This document shows, piece after piece, positions 25,443 through 34,044 of a DNA stretch of 64,000 nt. The notes under the pieces are model-generated. The model was given only the letters and a program-made list of their open reading frames with translations, was not told where the DNA came from and searched no databases. The DNA is from Pseudomonas sp. SLFW (lineage in GTDB: Bacteria > Pseudomonadota > Gammaproteobacteria > Pseudomonadales > Pseudomonadaceae). Location of the stretch: the NCBI RefSeq assembly GCF_009905615.1, contig NZ_JAAAKW010000008.1, positions 186,001 through 250,000 on the forward strand, in the 5' to 3' direction. The translations under genes were made by a program, and so were the position numbers. Numbering within the stretch: the first letter of the stretch is position 1; every line of letters begins with the position of its first letter.

Positions 25443-26453
25443 ATGAAAGCCATACAGTTAACTGCCCCGTCACTTGATGCGTTCTTGCCCGTCGAACTGG
25501 CTGACCCTGCTCAACCGGGGCGCGGAAGGGTGCTGGTCCGCATCAAAGCCGCGAGCTTGAATTTCGCCGACATCGCGGTCGTTCATGGTCAGTACCCGGG
25601 TGCGGTGTATCCCAATATTCCCTTGGCTGATGGCGCCGGTGAGGTGGTGGCGGTAGGCGAGGATGTCTGGCAGGTCAAGGCGGGGGATCGTGTGGTCATC
25701 CACATCAAGCCTCACTGGATTGCAGGCCGCGCCACGGCTGAACTGGCCGGTCCGATGAGGGGCGCCACCGTCCGTGGCTCGCTGGTGGAGGTCGCGGAGC
25801 TGGATGCCGCAACCGTGGTGAAAATTCCGGATCATTTGAGTTGGGAAGAAGCGGCTTCGCTGCCCATTGCCGCCATGACAGCCTGGCGCGCGCTCGACAC
25901 CGCCCACATAGGTCCGGGTTCGACGGTGGCCTTGCTGGGCACCGGGGGCGTGTCCATCTTTGCCCTGCAACTGGCCAAGGCTCGTGGCGCCCGGGTCATC
26001 ATCACTTCGTCGTCCAACGAGAAGCTGGAACGCGCCCGAATGCTCAAGGCTGATGAAACATTCAATTATCGAGACAGCCCGGACTGGGACCGTTTTGTCT
26101 TGGATCGAACGGGAGGGCAGGGCGTGGATCTGGTGATCGACCCGGTGGGAGGCCAAGGCTTCGAGCGGTCGTTAGCCGCTGTTCGCCATGGGGGGACTGT
26201 GGCGGCCATTGGTTTTCTGGACGGCGCTGCGCAGCCCGCCAACCTGATGCCTGTGATTTTCAAGGAAATTCGCGTGCAGGGCAGTAATGGTGGCTCTGTC
26301 GCCGACCTGGCGTCGGCGATTGGGGCTATCTCTGTCCACCGCATCAGGCCTGTGGTCGATCAAATCTTCGAACTGGACCAGTTGAAGGCGGCCTATGAGC
26401 GGATGGGGGCGGGTGCACACTTTGGCAAAATCGCCGTTCGCACCGGCTGGTAG
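25443..26453 (+). CDS. Medium-chain dehydrogenase/reductase, quinone oxidoreductase-like
   Basis: 336-residue MDR-superfamily oxidoreductase. The N-terminal GroES-like half has AASLNFADIAVVHGQYPG and PLADGAGEVVAVGEDVWQVK; the cofactor half has GTGGVSIFALQLAKARGARV and GVDLVIDPVGGQGFERSLAA. The zinc ligands of alcohol dehydrogenases are not in place, so a zinc-free NAD(P)H-dependent quinone/enone reductase is likely. Ribosome site GGAGAG precedes the ATG. Probably regulated by the divergent LysR. Confidence 0.85.
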   Translation: MKAIQLTAPSLDAFLPVELADPAQPGRGRVLVRIKAASLNFADIAVVHGQYPGAVYPNIPLADGAGEVVAVGEDVWQVKAGDRVVIHIKPHWIAGRATAELAGPMRGATVRGSLVEVAELDAATVVKIPDHLSWEEAASLPIAAMTAWRALDTAHIGPGSTVALLGTGGVSIFALQLAKARGARVIITSSSNEKLERARMLKADETFNYRDSPDWDRFVLDRTGGQGVDLVIDPVGGQGFERSLAAVRHGGTVAAIGFLDGAAQPANLMPVIFKEIRVQGSNGGSVADLASAIGAISVHRIRPVVDQIFELDQLKAAYERMGAGAHFGKIAVRTGW

Positions 26454-26616
26454 ACGGGGTGGACAATTCGGCGGATGCCATACACACCCACCGACCGGCT
26501 TACCTTTCAGCGTGCCCACACCTGCAATCCTTGGCTGGACGACAGTCTGAGAAAATGAGGGAGGACTGCCACGAGATACCGGCCTGATCCCTTTCCGGAG
26601 AAAGGCCAGCCGTCAC

Positions 26617-27525
26617 TCAGAACACTGACCACCCGATCCGCGCACTCAGCAACTCCAGCGCCGCCATGCCGGCGAGGGAGTTGCCCGCGGCGTTGAGTTC
26701 CGGCGACCACACGCAGACCGTAAATTGCCCCGGCACGATGGCCACAATCCCACCACCCACGCCACTCTTGCCGGGCAGTCCCACGCGGTAGGCGAAATTT
26801 CCGGCTTCGTCATACAGCCCGCTCGTGGCCATGATCGAGTTCACTTGTTGAGTCTGGCGCCGGGTCAAAATCCGCTCGCCGCTGTGCTTGCAAAACCCGT
26901 CGTTGGCCAGGAAGCAGAACGCTCGGGCCAGATCGAGGCAATTCATTCGCAGCGCGCAGTAGCTGAAATAACTGCGCAGCACGGCCTCGACTTCGTTGTG
27001 GAAGTTGCCGAATGACTGCATCAGATACGCCATCGCCGCGTTGCGTGCGCGGAACTGGTATTCGGAGTCGGCCACACGGGCATCCATCAGCACGTGTGGA
27101 TTGCCCGACAGCCGTCGTACGAAATCGCGCATCGACAACGTCGGCGCGGCGAAGCGCGACTGGTTGATGTCGCAAATCACCAACGCTCCCGCATTGATGA
27201 ACGGATTGCGCGGGCGCCCGCGCTCGAACTCCAGCTGGACCAGCGAATTGAACGGCTGACCCGAGGGCTCATGACCCAGCCGCTCCCAAATGGCTTCACC
27301 CGAGTGGCCGATGGCCTGAACCAGGCTGAACACCTTGGAAATGCTCTGCACCGAAAACGGCACCAGCGCGTCGCCCGCACGGTGATAGCTGCCATCGTTG
27401 CCATACACGGCAATGCCCAACTGCTGCGCTGGCACATCGGCCAGCGCGGGGATGTAGTCAGCCACTTTGCCCTTGCCGATCAAGGGACGCACTTCGTCGA
27501 GAATCTCGTTCAACAGCGTTTGCAT
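26617..27525 (-). CDS. glsB: Glutaminase, GlsB type
   Basis: 302-residue serine-dependent-fold glutaminase that converts glutamine to glutamate and ammonia in the cytosol; family length is 300-310. The catalytic S-x-x-K is visible in PFSVQSISKVFSL, followed by GRPRNPFINAGALVICD and the C-terminal YRVGLPGKSGVGGGIVAIVP. No neighbour forms an obvious operon: the MDR gene converges on it and a long non-coding stretch lies upstream. Confidence 0.93.
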   Translation of the reverse strand: MQTLLNEILDEVRPLIGKGKVADYIPALADVPAQQLGIAVYGNDGSYHRAGDALVPFSVQSISKVFSLVQAIGHSGEAIWERLGHEPSGQPFNSLVQLEFERGRPRNPFINAGALVICDINQSRFAAPTLSMRDFVRRLSGNPHVLMDARVADSEYQFRARNAAMAYLMQSFGNFHNEVEAVLRSYFSYCALRMNCLDLARAFCFLANDGFCKHSGERILTRRQTQQVNSIMATSGLYDEAGNFAYRVGLPGKSGVGGGIVAIVPGQFTVCVWSPELNAAGNSLAGMAALELLSARIGWSVF

Positions 27526-28255
27526 GGAAAGCCCTGTTATCAGTCCCCGACGACAGCACGGGGTGGTTTTCTTGACGAAGGTTCAGGGGGAGAGATCACA
27601 CGTTTTGTGTGAAAGGGTGAGAGGGAGTGTTTCTCGGGTGGGTGGTGAGAGGTGAAGATATTGGGTTGCCGGGAGGTCTCGCCTGGATTTATGCGATTTT
27701 GGGGGTGGGGTCGATATTCGGGGATGGCGGCTTTCGACCCGAAGCGGTCGCTCGTTATCGACCGCTAAGGTAGGTGAGCCATGCGATGGCAACTGCAACA
27801 GGAGTGAGTAATAACAAGCTCCCGGTGGCGACTGCCATCCTCCACGTGAAACCACTTTCTCCTTTCAGACGGCCGCCGGTCAGTGCTTTTAGCACCAACG
27901 CGCCAATACGATGAGGTGGCTTCAGACGAGTCGAGCTTGGAGACGTAGCGGCTATTGCAAACCTCAAGCGATGTTGTTCTTCGTATGCGGGAGGTCGTTT
28001 CGGTAAAGCTATCGCAAAATCACGATGCGTAGCCAATGAGTAAATGGGGGGGAGCTATAGGTAAAACCGTCGTGGCGTGTGGACGGCCTCTGACTGTCCG
28101 CTTAGGGGTGTGGATTCAAGCGGTCGACGCAACACATCTGAAATCTGTGCCAACAGAAGGGGTATTGCAGATGAAGCAGAGGCTCCGGGATCGACTGCAC
28201 CGAAAGCCTGAAGCCACCGCCTGTGAGGCGGCAGCTAGGCAATGACGATGCGGTG
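27526..28255. other. Long intergenic region
   Basis: 730 bp between glsB and the chemoreceptor gene. It holds the glsB promoter and, at 28217-28231, a short CCGCCT/AGGCGG hairpin just after the chemoreceptor stop (likely terminator). One possible small membrane protein is listed separately. A plus-strand frame at 28036-28245 overlaps that hairpin and is not convincing. Confidence 0.5.
27755..28036 (-). CDS. Possible small membrane protein
   Basis: 93 residues from a TTG start with no visible ribosome site. The C-terminal 30 residues make one hydrophobic helix (MAVATGSLLLLTPVAVAIAW), the rest is polar and basic. It is the only reason to suspect a gene in this 730-bp gap; base composition is less biased than in neighbouring genes. 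Could be spurious. Confidence 0.22.
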   Translation of the reverse strand: MATHRDFAIALPKRPPAYEEQHRLRFAIAATSPSSTRLKPPHRIGALVLKALTGGRLKGESGFTWRMAVATGSLLLLTPVAVAIAWLTYLSGR

Positions 28256-30202
28256 TCAGGTCCTGAAGCGACGTACCAGGCTGTCCAGCTCATTGGACAG
28301 GGCCGCCAGGTGCTCTGAATCGCCCCGGGCCGAGTCTGCCAGGTCCGCGACCAGTTGAGCGTCGCCGTGGATCTGGCTGATGTGACGGTTGATGTCTTCG
28401 GCGACCTGATGCTGCTCTTCGGCGGCCGTTGCGATTTGAGTGTTCATGTCGCGGATCACATCCACCGATTCGCGAATCTGCCCGAAGCTGTTACGCGCTT
28501 GGCCGATCTTTGCCACGGACTGTTGTGAAACATCGAGGCTGGCATGCATCTGTTGGGCCACCGAAGCGGTGCGTCTTGCCAGATTGCCAAGCAGTGAGTC
28601 GATCTCCGCCGTGGAATCTGCAGTGCGTTTCGCCAAGGCACGCACTTCGTCGGCTACCACTGCAAAGCCACGGCCCTGTTCGCCCGCGCGCGCGGCTTCG
28701 ATGGCGGCGTTGAGTGCCAGCAGGTTGGTCTGTTCGGCGATGGAACGGATGGTGTCGAGGATCGACTGGATGTCATTGCTGTCCTTTTCCAGCTGGGTCA
28801 TGTCGTGAGCCGACCGGGAGATCTCGGCGCTCAACTGATCGACACTGGTGACCGCATCATCGATCTGGCGCTGACCTTCGCGTGCCTGCTGCTGGCCATT
28901 GTCCGCCGATGCAGCCGCCTGGCTGCACGAGCGCGCCACTTCGTTGGCGGTGGCGACCATCTCGTGAAACGCCGTCGAGACCATGTCCACCGCTTCACGT
29001 TGGCGCCCTGCCGCTTGCGCCATGTCATTGGAGACGCGTGTGGAGCTGGCCGAGCTGTCGAGAATGCGCGTGGCGGCGTGGCCGATGTGCTGGATCAAGC
29101 CGCGAATGGCCGCGAGGAATTGATTGAACCAGTTCGCCAGTTGCGCGGTTTCATCCTTGCCCCGTATGGTCAGGCTCTGCGTCAGGTCGCCTTCACCCTG
29201 AGCAATGCCCTCCAGGCCGCTGGCGACGCTGCGAATCGGGCGCACGATCAAGGTGGCGAAGCTGGCGCCGAGGATGGCGAAGATCACCGCAAGCACTGCG
29301 GCAATGATCCCGATCAGCCAGGTTAAGCGTGTGGCTGAACTCATGACCTCGTCTTGCTTGATCAAGCCGATGAAGCTCCACCCCAACTGTTCGGACGGGA
29401 ACACGTTGGCCATGAAATGTTCGCCGTTGATGTCGACTTTGATCAGCCCTGGGCCGGCCTTCGCCAACTGGCTGAAGCCTTCACCCAGTTCGCCGAGCTT
29501 CTTGAAGTTGTGCTCGGGCTGTTTCGGATCGACCAGTACGGTGCCGTCGTTTTCGGTCAGGAGCAGGTAGCCGCTGTCACCCAACTTGATTTGCTTGATG
29601 AGGGTGGTCAATTGCTTGAGCGAGACGTCAATGTTGACCACGCCACCTGAGTTCCCCAAAGCGTTGTTGACGGCGCGAACGGTGCTGACGAGAACCGCAT
29701 CATCGCCGGCCCAGTAATAGGCCGAGGTGCGCAGTGTCTTGCCAGGGTTGGCTTGAGCGGTTTTGTACCAGGGACGCTGACGTGGGTCGTAGCTGGCCAT
29801 CTTCGGGTCGCCCGGCCAGAACGCGTAGGTGCCGTTCGCCAGGCCGTAGGACACATAGGAGTAGGCCGGATGGCTGTTGGCAATGCTGGCGAAGAAGTCG
29901 AACAATTGCTTATCCGCCGCTGACTGCGGAATGTCTGCGGCCTGGGCGCTGATGTAGCTTTTCAGCCCCTCACCGGCGCCGGTGATCAGTGGCTGACCCG
30001 CCAGATAATCAACGTTCTGGCTGATGCCCTCGAAGAACAGCTGCATGGCGTTGGCGACTTGGCGGATTTCCCGGCCGCTGCTGTCCACGAACTCGTGTTC
30101 AGCGTCGTTTCTCAGATTGATAATGACCAGCGTCGCCACAAGAATGATCGGCAAGCTCGCGATCACTGCAAAGGCCCAGGTGAGTTTTTGTTTGATGTTC
30201 AT
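28256..30202 (-). CDS. Methyl-accepting chemoreceptor, dCache amino-acid type (PctA-like)
   Basis: 648-residue transmembrane chemoreceptor. TM1 is at residues 8-30, then a periplasmic dCache domain to about 270, TM2 (LIGIIAAVLAVIFAILGASF), HAMP, and the cytoplasmic signalling coil with the hairpin tip EQTNLLALNAAIEAARAGEQ and GRGFAVVADEVRALAKRTAD. The Cache domain carries YDPRQRPWYKTA, then AYYW..DDA, matching the Y..RxWY...Y...D pattern known to bind amino-acid carboxyl and amino groups in PctA-type receptors, so an amino-acid attractant is likely. ATG 30202 is the natural start; the 33 bp before add no signal anchor. No CheB/CheR-binding C-terminal pentapeptide is present. Confidence 0.92.
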   Translation of the reverse strand: MNIKQKLTWAFAVIASLPIILVATLVIINLRNDAEHEFVDSSGREIRQVANAMQLFFEGISQNVDYLAGQPLITGAGEGLKSYISAQAADIPQSAADKQLFDFFASIANSHPAYSYVSYGLANGTYAFWPGDPKMASYDPRQRPWYKTAQANPGKTLRTSAYYWAGDDAVLVSTVRAVNNALGNSGGVVNIDVSLKQLTTLIKQIKLGDSGYLLLTENDGTVLVDPKQPEHNFKKLGELGEGFSQLAKAGPGLIKVDINGEHFMANVFPSEQLGWSFIGLIKQDEVMSSATRLTWLIGIIAAVLAVIFAILGASFATLIVRPIRSVASGLEGIAQGEGDLTQSLTIRGKDETAQLANWFNQFLAAIRGLIQHIGHAATRILDSSASSTRVSNDMAQAAGRQREAVDMVSTAFHEMVATANEVARSCSQAAASADNGQQQAREGQRQIDDAVTSVDQLSAEISRSAHDMTQLEKDSNDIQSILDTIRSIAEQTNLLALNAAIEAARAGEQGRGFAVVADEVRALAKRTADSTAEIDSLLGNLARRTASVAQQMHASLDVSQQSVAKIGQARNSFGQIRESVDVIRDMNTQIATAAEEQHQVAEDINRHISQIHGDAQLVADLADSARGDSEHLAALSNELDSLVRRFRT

Positions 30203-30505
30203 CGGCGCTCCTGATTGTTCTTGTGGGTCACGCATAAAACGACTGCGAAAGGGCAGTGAGGTCGATCAGGACAGTGCGGTGGAAAAGGCAAATCCGTCTG
30301 ATGGTATGCCACTATCGGCTGCGGACTCTTTTTCTTGAAAGTCCGCCTTACATCCCGCGTTTGCGCAAGTGACGAGGGGAAGGGGTTGACGGCAGGCACG
30401 CGTGCCGTGCGCCGGGCGCGGATTAAGGGCGGGTTTGAGCGAGGGATAGACCATTGCACGGCGCCCGAGACCCTCCGAAGCCCCGGACGCATCGCGTGCA
30501 GCGCG
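30203..30505. other. Intergenic region
   Basis: 303 bp between the chemoreceptor start and the end of the LLM monooxygenase gene. It should contain the chemoreceptor promoter. I see no gene, repeat or regulon operator here. Confidence 0.4.
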
Positions 30506-31543
30506 TTACCGGAAGGCAGGCACGACGTGTTTGATGAACAGCTCCAATGATTTTTTCTTCTCCGCATGGGGCAGGCTGTTGTCGCACCAGAAGCTGAATT
30601 CGTCGACGCCCAGCTCCTGGTAATACTTGATGCGGGGAATGATTTCTTCGGGAGTGCCGATCATTGCGGTCTTGTGAAGGCTCTCCAGCGCGAATTCCGG
30701 ACGCTCGGCGAATTTCTCCTCAGGACTCGGGTCGAGGAAGCCATTGACTGGCGTGGTCTTGTTACCGAACCAGGCATCGAAGGTACGGTAGAACTTCGAA
30801 ATGGCCTTGGCGCCCACTTTCCAGCCCTCGGGGTCATTGTCGGCGTGGACGTGGGTGTGACGCAGCACCATCAGTTGCGGCCGTGGTACGTCGGGGTTGT
30901 TGGCCAATGCGGTTTCGAATTTGTTCTTCAGATCGACGACTTCTTCGTCGCCTTTCATCAAAGGCGTAACCATCACGTTGCAGCCGTTTTTCACGGCGAA
31001 GTTGTGGGAGTCAGGGTCTCGGGCAGCGATCCACATGGGCGGCGTCTTGACCGGCTTCGGCACGCTGGTGGACGTGGGAAATTTCCAGATTTCACCGTCG
31101 TGAGCGTAGTCGCCCGCCCACAGCGCTTTGACCACAGGAACCATTTCGCGCATTGCCTGGCCGCCTGCAGAGGCCGGCATGCCACCGGCCATGCGATCGA
31201 ACTCGACTTGATAGGCGCCACGCGCCAGCCCGACTTCCATGCGACCGTTGCTGATGACGTCCAGCAGAGCGCATTCGCCAGCGACCCGCAGTGGGTGCCA
31301 GAACGGCGCGATGATCGTGCCAGCCCCCAGATGAATGGTGGTGGTTTTGGCAGCAAGGTAAGCCAGCAGCGGCATCGGGCTGGGGGAAATGGTGTATTCC
31401 ATGGCGTGGTGTTCGCCAATCCACACGGTGCTGAAACCGCCTTGCTCGGCCATCAGCGTCAGCTCTGTCAGGTCCTCGAACAATTGCCGGTGGCTGACCG
31501 ACTCGTCCCAGCGCTCCATGTGCACGAACAACGAAAATTTCAT
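30506..31543 (-). CDS. Luciferase-like (LLM class) FMN-dependent monooxygenase
   Basis: 345-residue bacterial-luciferase-fold enzyme. Typical features: MKFSLFVHMERWDES start, WIGEHHAMEYTISPSPMPLL, IHLGAGTIIAPFWHPLRVAG, and GRMEVGLARGAYQVEFDRMA. It uses FMNH2 made by a separate reductase to insert oxygen from O2. A flavin reductase gene starts 571 bp upstream on the same strand and ends 85 bp before it, so the two form a two-component monooxygenase. A TGGTATACCA-like operator lies in the gap. The substrate is unknown; RutA, NtaA, EmoA and SsuD show that the family oxidises N-heterocycles, amino-polycarboxylates and sulfonates. Confidence 0.88.
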   Translation of the reverse strand: MKFSLFVHMERWDESVSHRQLFEDLTELTLMAEQGGFSTVWIGEHHAMEYTISPSPMPLLAYLAAKTTTIHLGAGTIIAPFWHPLRVAGECALLDVISNGRMEVGLARGAYQVEFDRMAGGMPASAGGQAMREMVPVVKALWAGDYAHDGEIWKFPTSTSVPKPVKTPPMWIAARDPDSHNFAVKNGCNVMVTPLMKGDEEVVDLKNKFETALANNPDVPRPQLMVLRHTHVHADNDPEGWKVGAKAISKFYRTFDAWFGNKTTPVNGFLDPSPEEKFAERPEFALESLHKTAMIGTPEEIIPRIKYYQELGVDEFSFWCDNSLPHAEKKKSLELFIKHVVPAFR

Positions 31544-31595
31544 GACGCTTACCTCTGTTTTTCACACCGCTCACGGCGGAGCGGTTGGGCGTTTA

Positions 31596-31607
31596 TCGGT
31601 ATACCGT
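31596..31607. promoter_or_regulatory. FadR-type operator 1 (LLM monooxygenase)
   Basis: TCGGTATACCGT: palindromic core GGTATACC, 53 bp upstream of the LLM start. It fits the known FadR-subfamily half-site pattern T-N-GT...AC-N-A with one change. Confidence 0.65.
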
Positions 31608-31628
31608 AGTACCAGATTTCAGTGGGGT

Positions 31629-32114
31629 TCAAGCGAAGGCAGGCAGCTCGCCCATTTTTCCGCGGCAGTAGATCAGCGGGCGCGCGGGCTGCTCGGGCAG
31701 AATCAGGTTTTTGACGGCGCCGACCATGATCGCGTGATCGCCCCCTTCGTACTCACGCCACAGCTCGCATTCGATGATGGCAGTGGCATTGGCGAGCAGC
31801 GGGTTGCCCAGCGCGCTGAGACTCCATTCGATACCGGCGGCTTTGTCCTTGCCCTTGCGCGCGAACGCGTAAGCTTCGTTTTGCTGCATGCCGGACAAAA
31901 GGTGAATGGCGAATCGCTTGTTCTTGATCAGCGTCGGGTAGGAGTCCGAGCTGTAGTTGGGGCAGAACAGTACCAATGGCGGATCCATCGACAGCGAACT
32001 GAATGCGCTGGCCGTCAAACCGACCACTTCGCCGTCATCGTTGAGGGTGGTGATGACCGTGACCCCTGAAGGGAAAGAACCCATGACGGTCTTGTAGGCA
32101 GTTGCGTCGATCAT
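31629..32114 (-). CDS. Flavin reductase (copy 1)
   Basis: 161-residue FMN_red/HpaC-type reductase that makes free FMNH2 with NAD(P)H. Family segments: MGSFPSGVTVITTLNDDGEV, GLTASAFSSLSMDPPLVLFC, and the ECELWREYEGGDHAIMVGAV helix-strand. ATG 32114 is standard; an upstream extension lacks conservation. It precedes the LLM gene and should supply its FMNH2. A second copy (41489-41974) is about 75% identical by eye. Confidence 0.9.
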   Translation of the reverse strand: MIDATAYKTVMGSFPSGVTVITTLNDDGEVVGLTASAFSSLSMDPPLVLFCPNYSSDSYPTLIKNKRFAIHLLSGMQQNEAYAFARKGKDKAAGIEWSLSALGNPLLANATAIIECELWREYEGGDHAIMVGAVKNLILPEQPARPLIYCRGKMGELPAFA

Positions 32115-32165
32115 TGTTGTTACCTTTGCGGTTCGCTGCCGGAGATGATGAATTTGTTGTGTCTG

Positions 32166-32177
32166 ATGGTATACCGT
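32166..32177. promoter_or_regulatory. FadR-type operator 2 (flavin reductase 1)
   Basis: ATGGTATACCGT, one base from the perfect palindrome, 52 bp upstream of the reductase start. Same spacing to the start as operator 1. Confidence 0.7.
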
Positions 32178-32344
32178 AATACTAAATGTGCAAATAATTT
32201 TTCCCGCTTCCGACCGGTTGAGCACTTTGTCTATTACGCCTCAGGCCTAACGAAGCATTGCCTGGCGGTCTGCTGAACCGATTTTTCCAGCGTCGTCTGC
32301 CCCTTGTATTTGATCCGAAACTGCGGCGAATCGGTTGTAAAATG

Positions 32345-32356
32345 TTGGCATACCAT
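32345..32356. promoter_or_regulatory. FadR-type operator 3 (NCS1 permease)
   Basis: TTGGCATACCAT followed by AATA, upstream of the permease gene and on the other side of the divergent intergenic region from operator 2. One mismatch in the palindrome. Confidence 0.65.
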
Positions 32357-32489
32357 AATATCGTTATGCAATTCGTGAGTGCAGGGAAGTGTTCGCGGGA
32401 TGAAGCGCGCGACATGGCTCAGGGCAATGGCTGCGCTTCATGGTTTGGCTTCGACACACAAAAACAACGACAAGCATTCAGGCGAGACA

Positions 32490-33908
32490 ATGACGACTTC
32501 CAGTTCTCACGACGGCAGTACTGCTCCATTGATTGAAAACCACACGGTCGACTACGTGCCGCTGGCCGAGCGACATGGCAAGGCGCGAGACCTGTTCACG
32601 CTGTGGTTCAGCACCAACATCGCGCCGCTGCCCATCGTCACCGGGGCGATGGTGGTTCAGGTGTTTCATCTGAACCTGCTGTGGGGGTTCATCGCGATTG
32701 CGCTGGGCCATCTGATTGGCGGGGTAGTGATCGCGCTGGCCTCCGCCCAAGGGCCGCGCATGGGCATTCCGCAGATGGTTCAGAGCCGGGGCCAGTTCGG
32801 CCGATACGGCGCGCTGCTGATCGTGTTCTTCGCCGCGCTCATCTACGTTGGTTTCTTTATCTCCAACATCGTGCTGGCGGGTCAGTCGATTCACGGCATG
32901 GTGCCTGCCGTGCCACTGCCGGCCGGTATCGTGATCGGCGCCTTGAGTGCCACGGCCATCGGCGTGATCGGCTACCGCTTCATTCACACCCTCAATCGCA
33001 TCGGCACTTGGGTGATGGGGGCCGCGTTGTTGGCCGGTTTCATCATGATGTTCTGCCAGGACCTGCCCGCCGATTTTTTCAGTCGAGGCAGCTTCAACCT
33101 GTCGGGTTGGCTGGCCACGATTTGCCTCGGCATCATCTGGCAGATCAGTTTCTCGCCCTATGTCTCCGACTATTCCCGTTATTTGCCCAACGACATTGGC
33201 ATCGCCAAACCCTTTTGGGCGACGTATTTCGGCGCGACCCTGGGGACGATTCTGTCGTTCAGTTTCGGCGCCGTGGCGGTGTTGGCAACGCCTGAAGGCA
33301 CTGAGGCCATGGTCGCGGTCAAGCAGGCGACCGGCGTTCTGGGTCCGGTGCTGATGGTGCTGTTTCTGTTGAATATCATCATTCACAACGCACTGAATCT
33401 CTACGGCGCAGTGCTTTCCATCGTCACTTCGATCCAGACCTTCGCTGGCAACTGGACGCCGAGCATCAAAGTTCGCGTGGTGTTGGCCTCGGTGATTCTG
33501 GCGGGGTGCTGCGTTACGGCAGTGGGCGCTTCCAGCGATTTCATCTCGCAGTTCATCGGTCTGATCCTGACGCTGCTGATCGTGCTGGTGCCATGGGCCT
33601 CGATCAACTTGATCGACTTCTACCTGATCAAGCGTGGCAGCTACGACATTGCCTCGATTTTCAGCGCCGACGGCGGTATCTATGGGCGTTTCAACCCCCA
33701 TGCCATCGTGGCGTACTTCATCGGCATCATCGTGCAACTGCCCTTCGCCAACACCTCGCTGTATGTCGGTCCGTACGCGAATTATCTGGAAGGCGCCGAC
33801 CTGTCGTGGCTGGTGGGATTGCTGGTGACTTGCCCGTTGTATTACTGCCTGGCGACCCGGGGCCGTACAGCACAGAGCAAGGCTGCACGGTTGGGGTTCG
33901 CTGACTGA
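32490..33908 (+). CDS. NCS1-family nucleobase/cytosine-type permease
   Basis: 472-residue membrane permease of the NCS1 family (cytosine, allantoin, hydantoin, thiamine-precursor transporters). Twelve hydrophobic segments; family features include the opening LFTLWFSTNIAPLPIVTGAM, GPRMGIPQMVQSRGQFGRYG after helix 2, and SPYVSDYSRYLPND in helix 6-7. ATG 32490 follows a weak GCGAG; upstream codons are not conserved. Under its own FadR-type operator, it probably imports the substrate, or a nitrogen-ring analogue, of the catabolic cluster. Confidence 0.87.
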   Translation: MTTSSSHDGSTAPLIENHTVDYVPLAERHGKARDLFTLWFSTNIAPLPIVTGAMVVQVFHLNLLWGFIAIALGHLIGGVVIALASAQGPRMGIPQMVQSRGQFGRYGALLIVFFAALIYVGFFISNIVLAGQSIHGMVPAVPLPAGIVIGALSATAIGVIGYRFIHTLNRIGTWVMGAALLAGFIMMFCQDLPADFFSRGSFNLSGWLATICLGIIWQISFSPYVSDYSRYLPNDIGIAKPFWATYFGATLGTILSFSFGAVAVLATPEGTEAMVAVKQATGVLGPVLMVLFLLNIIIHNALNLYGAVLSIVTSIQTFAGNWTPSIKVRVVLASVILAGCCVTAVGASSDFISQFIGLILTLLIVLVPWASINLIDFYLIKRGSYDIASIFSADGGIYGRFNPHAIVAYFIGIIVQLPFANTSLYVGPYANYLEGADLSWLVGLLVTCPLYYCLATRGRTAQSKAARLGFAD

Positions 33909-33974
33909 TCGAGCGGGGAGGCGACTCAATTGCCTCCCTCTCCACAGCCTGATCGGATCAAGCACTGAACAGCA

Positions 33975-34013
33975 AAACGCCGCTGCCTCTTGAGGAGAAC
34001 AGCGGCGTTTTTA
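33975..34013. terminator. Rho-independent bidirectional terminator
   Basis: AAAACGCCGCTG (33975-33986) pairs with CAGCGGCGTTTT (34001-34012), 14-nt loop, followed by T and preceded by A. It ends the NCS1 permease transcript (+) and the ABC operon (-). Confidence 0.88.
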
Positions 34014-34044
34014 TTGGCCTGCAGGTCGGGCGCAAGCGCCAGTA

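Noticed and set aside
28045..28052. G-rich run near 28.05 kb as a second slippage tract
   Set aside because: Only 8 G, common in high-GC genomes.
28036..28245. A 69-codon plus-strand frame before the chemoreceptor end
   Set aside because: Weak start context and it overlaps a hairpin that looks like the chemoreceptor terminator.
32478..33965. A 495-codon minus-strand frame opposite the NCS1 permease
   Set aside because: Charged low-complexity translation, antisense to a clear membrane protein.
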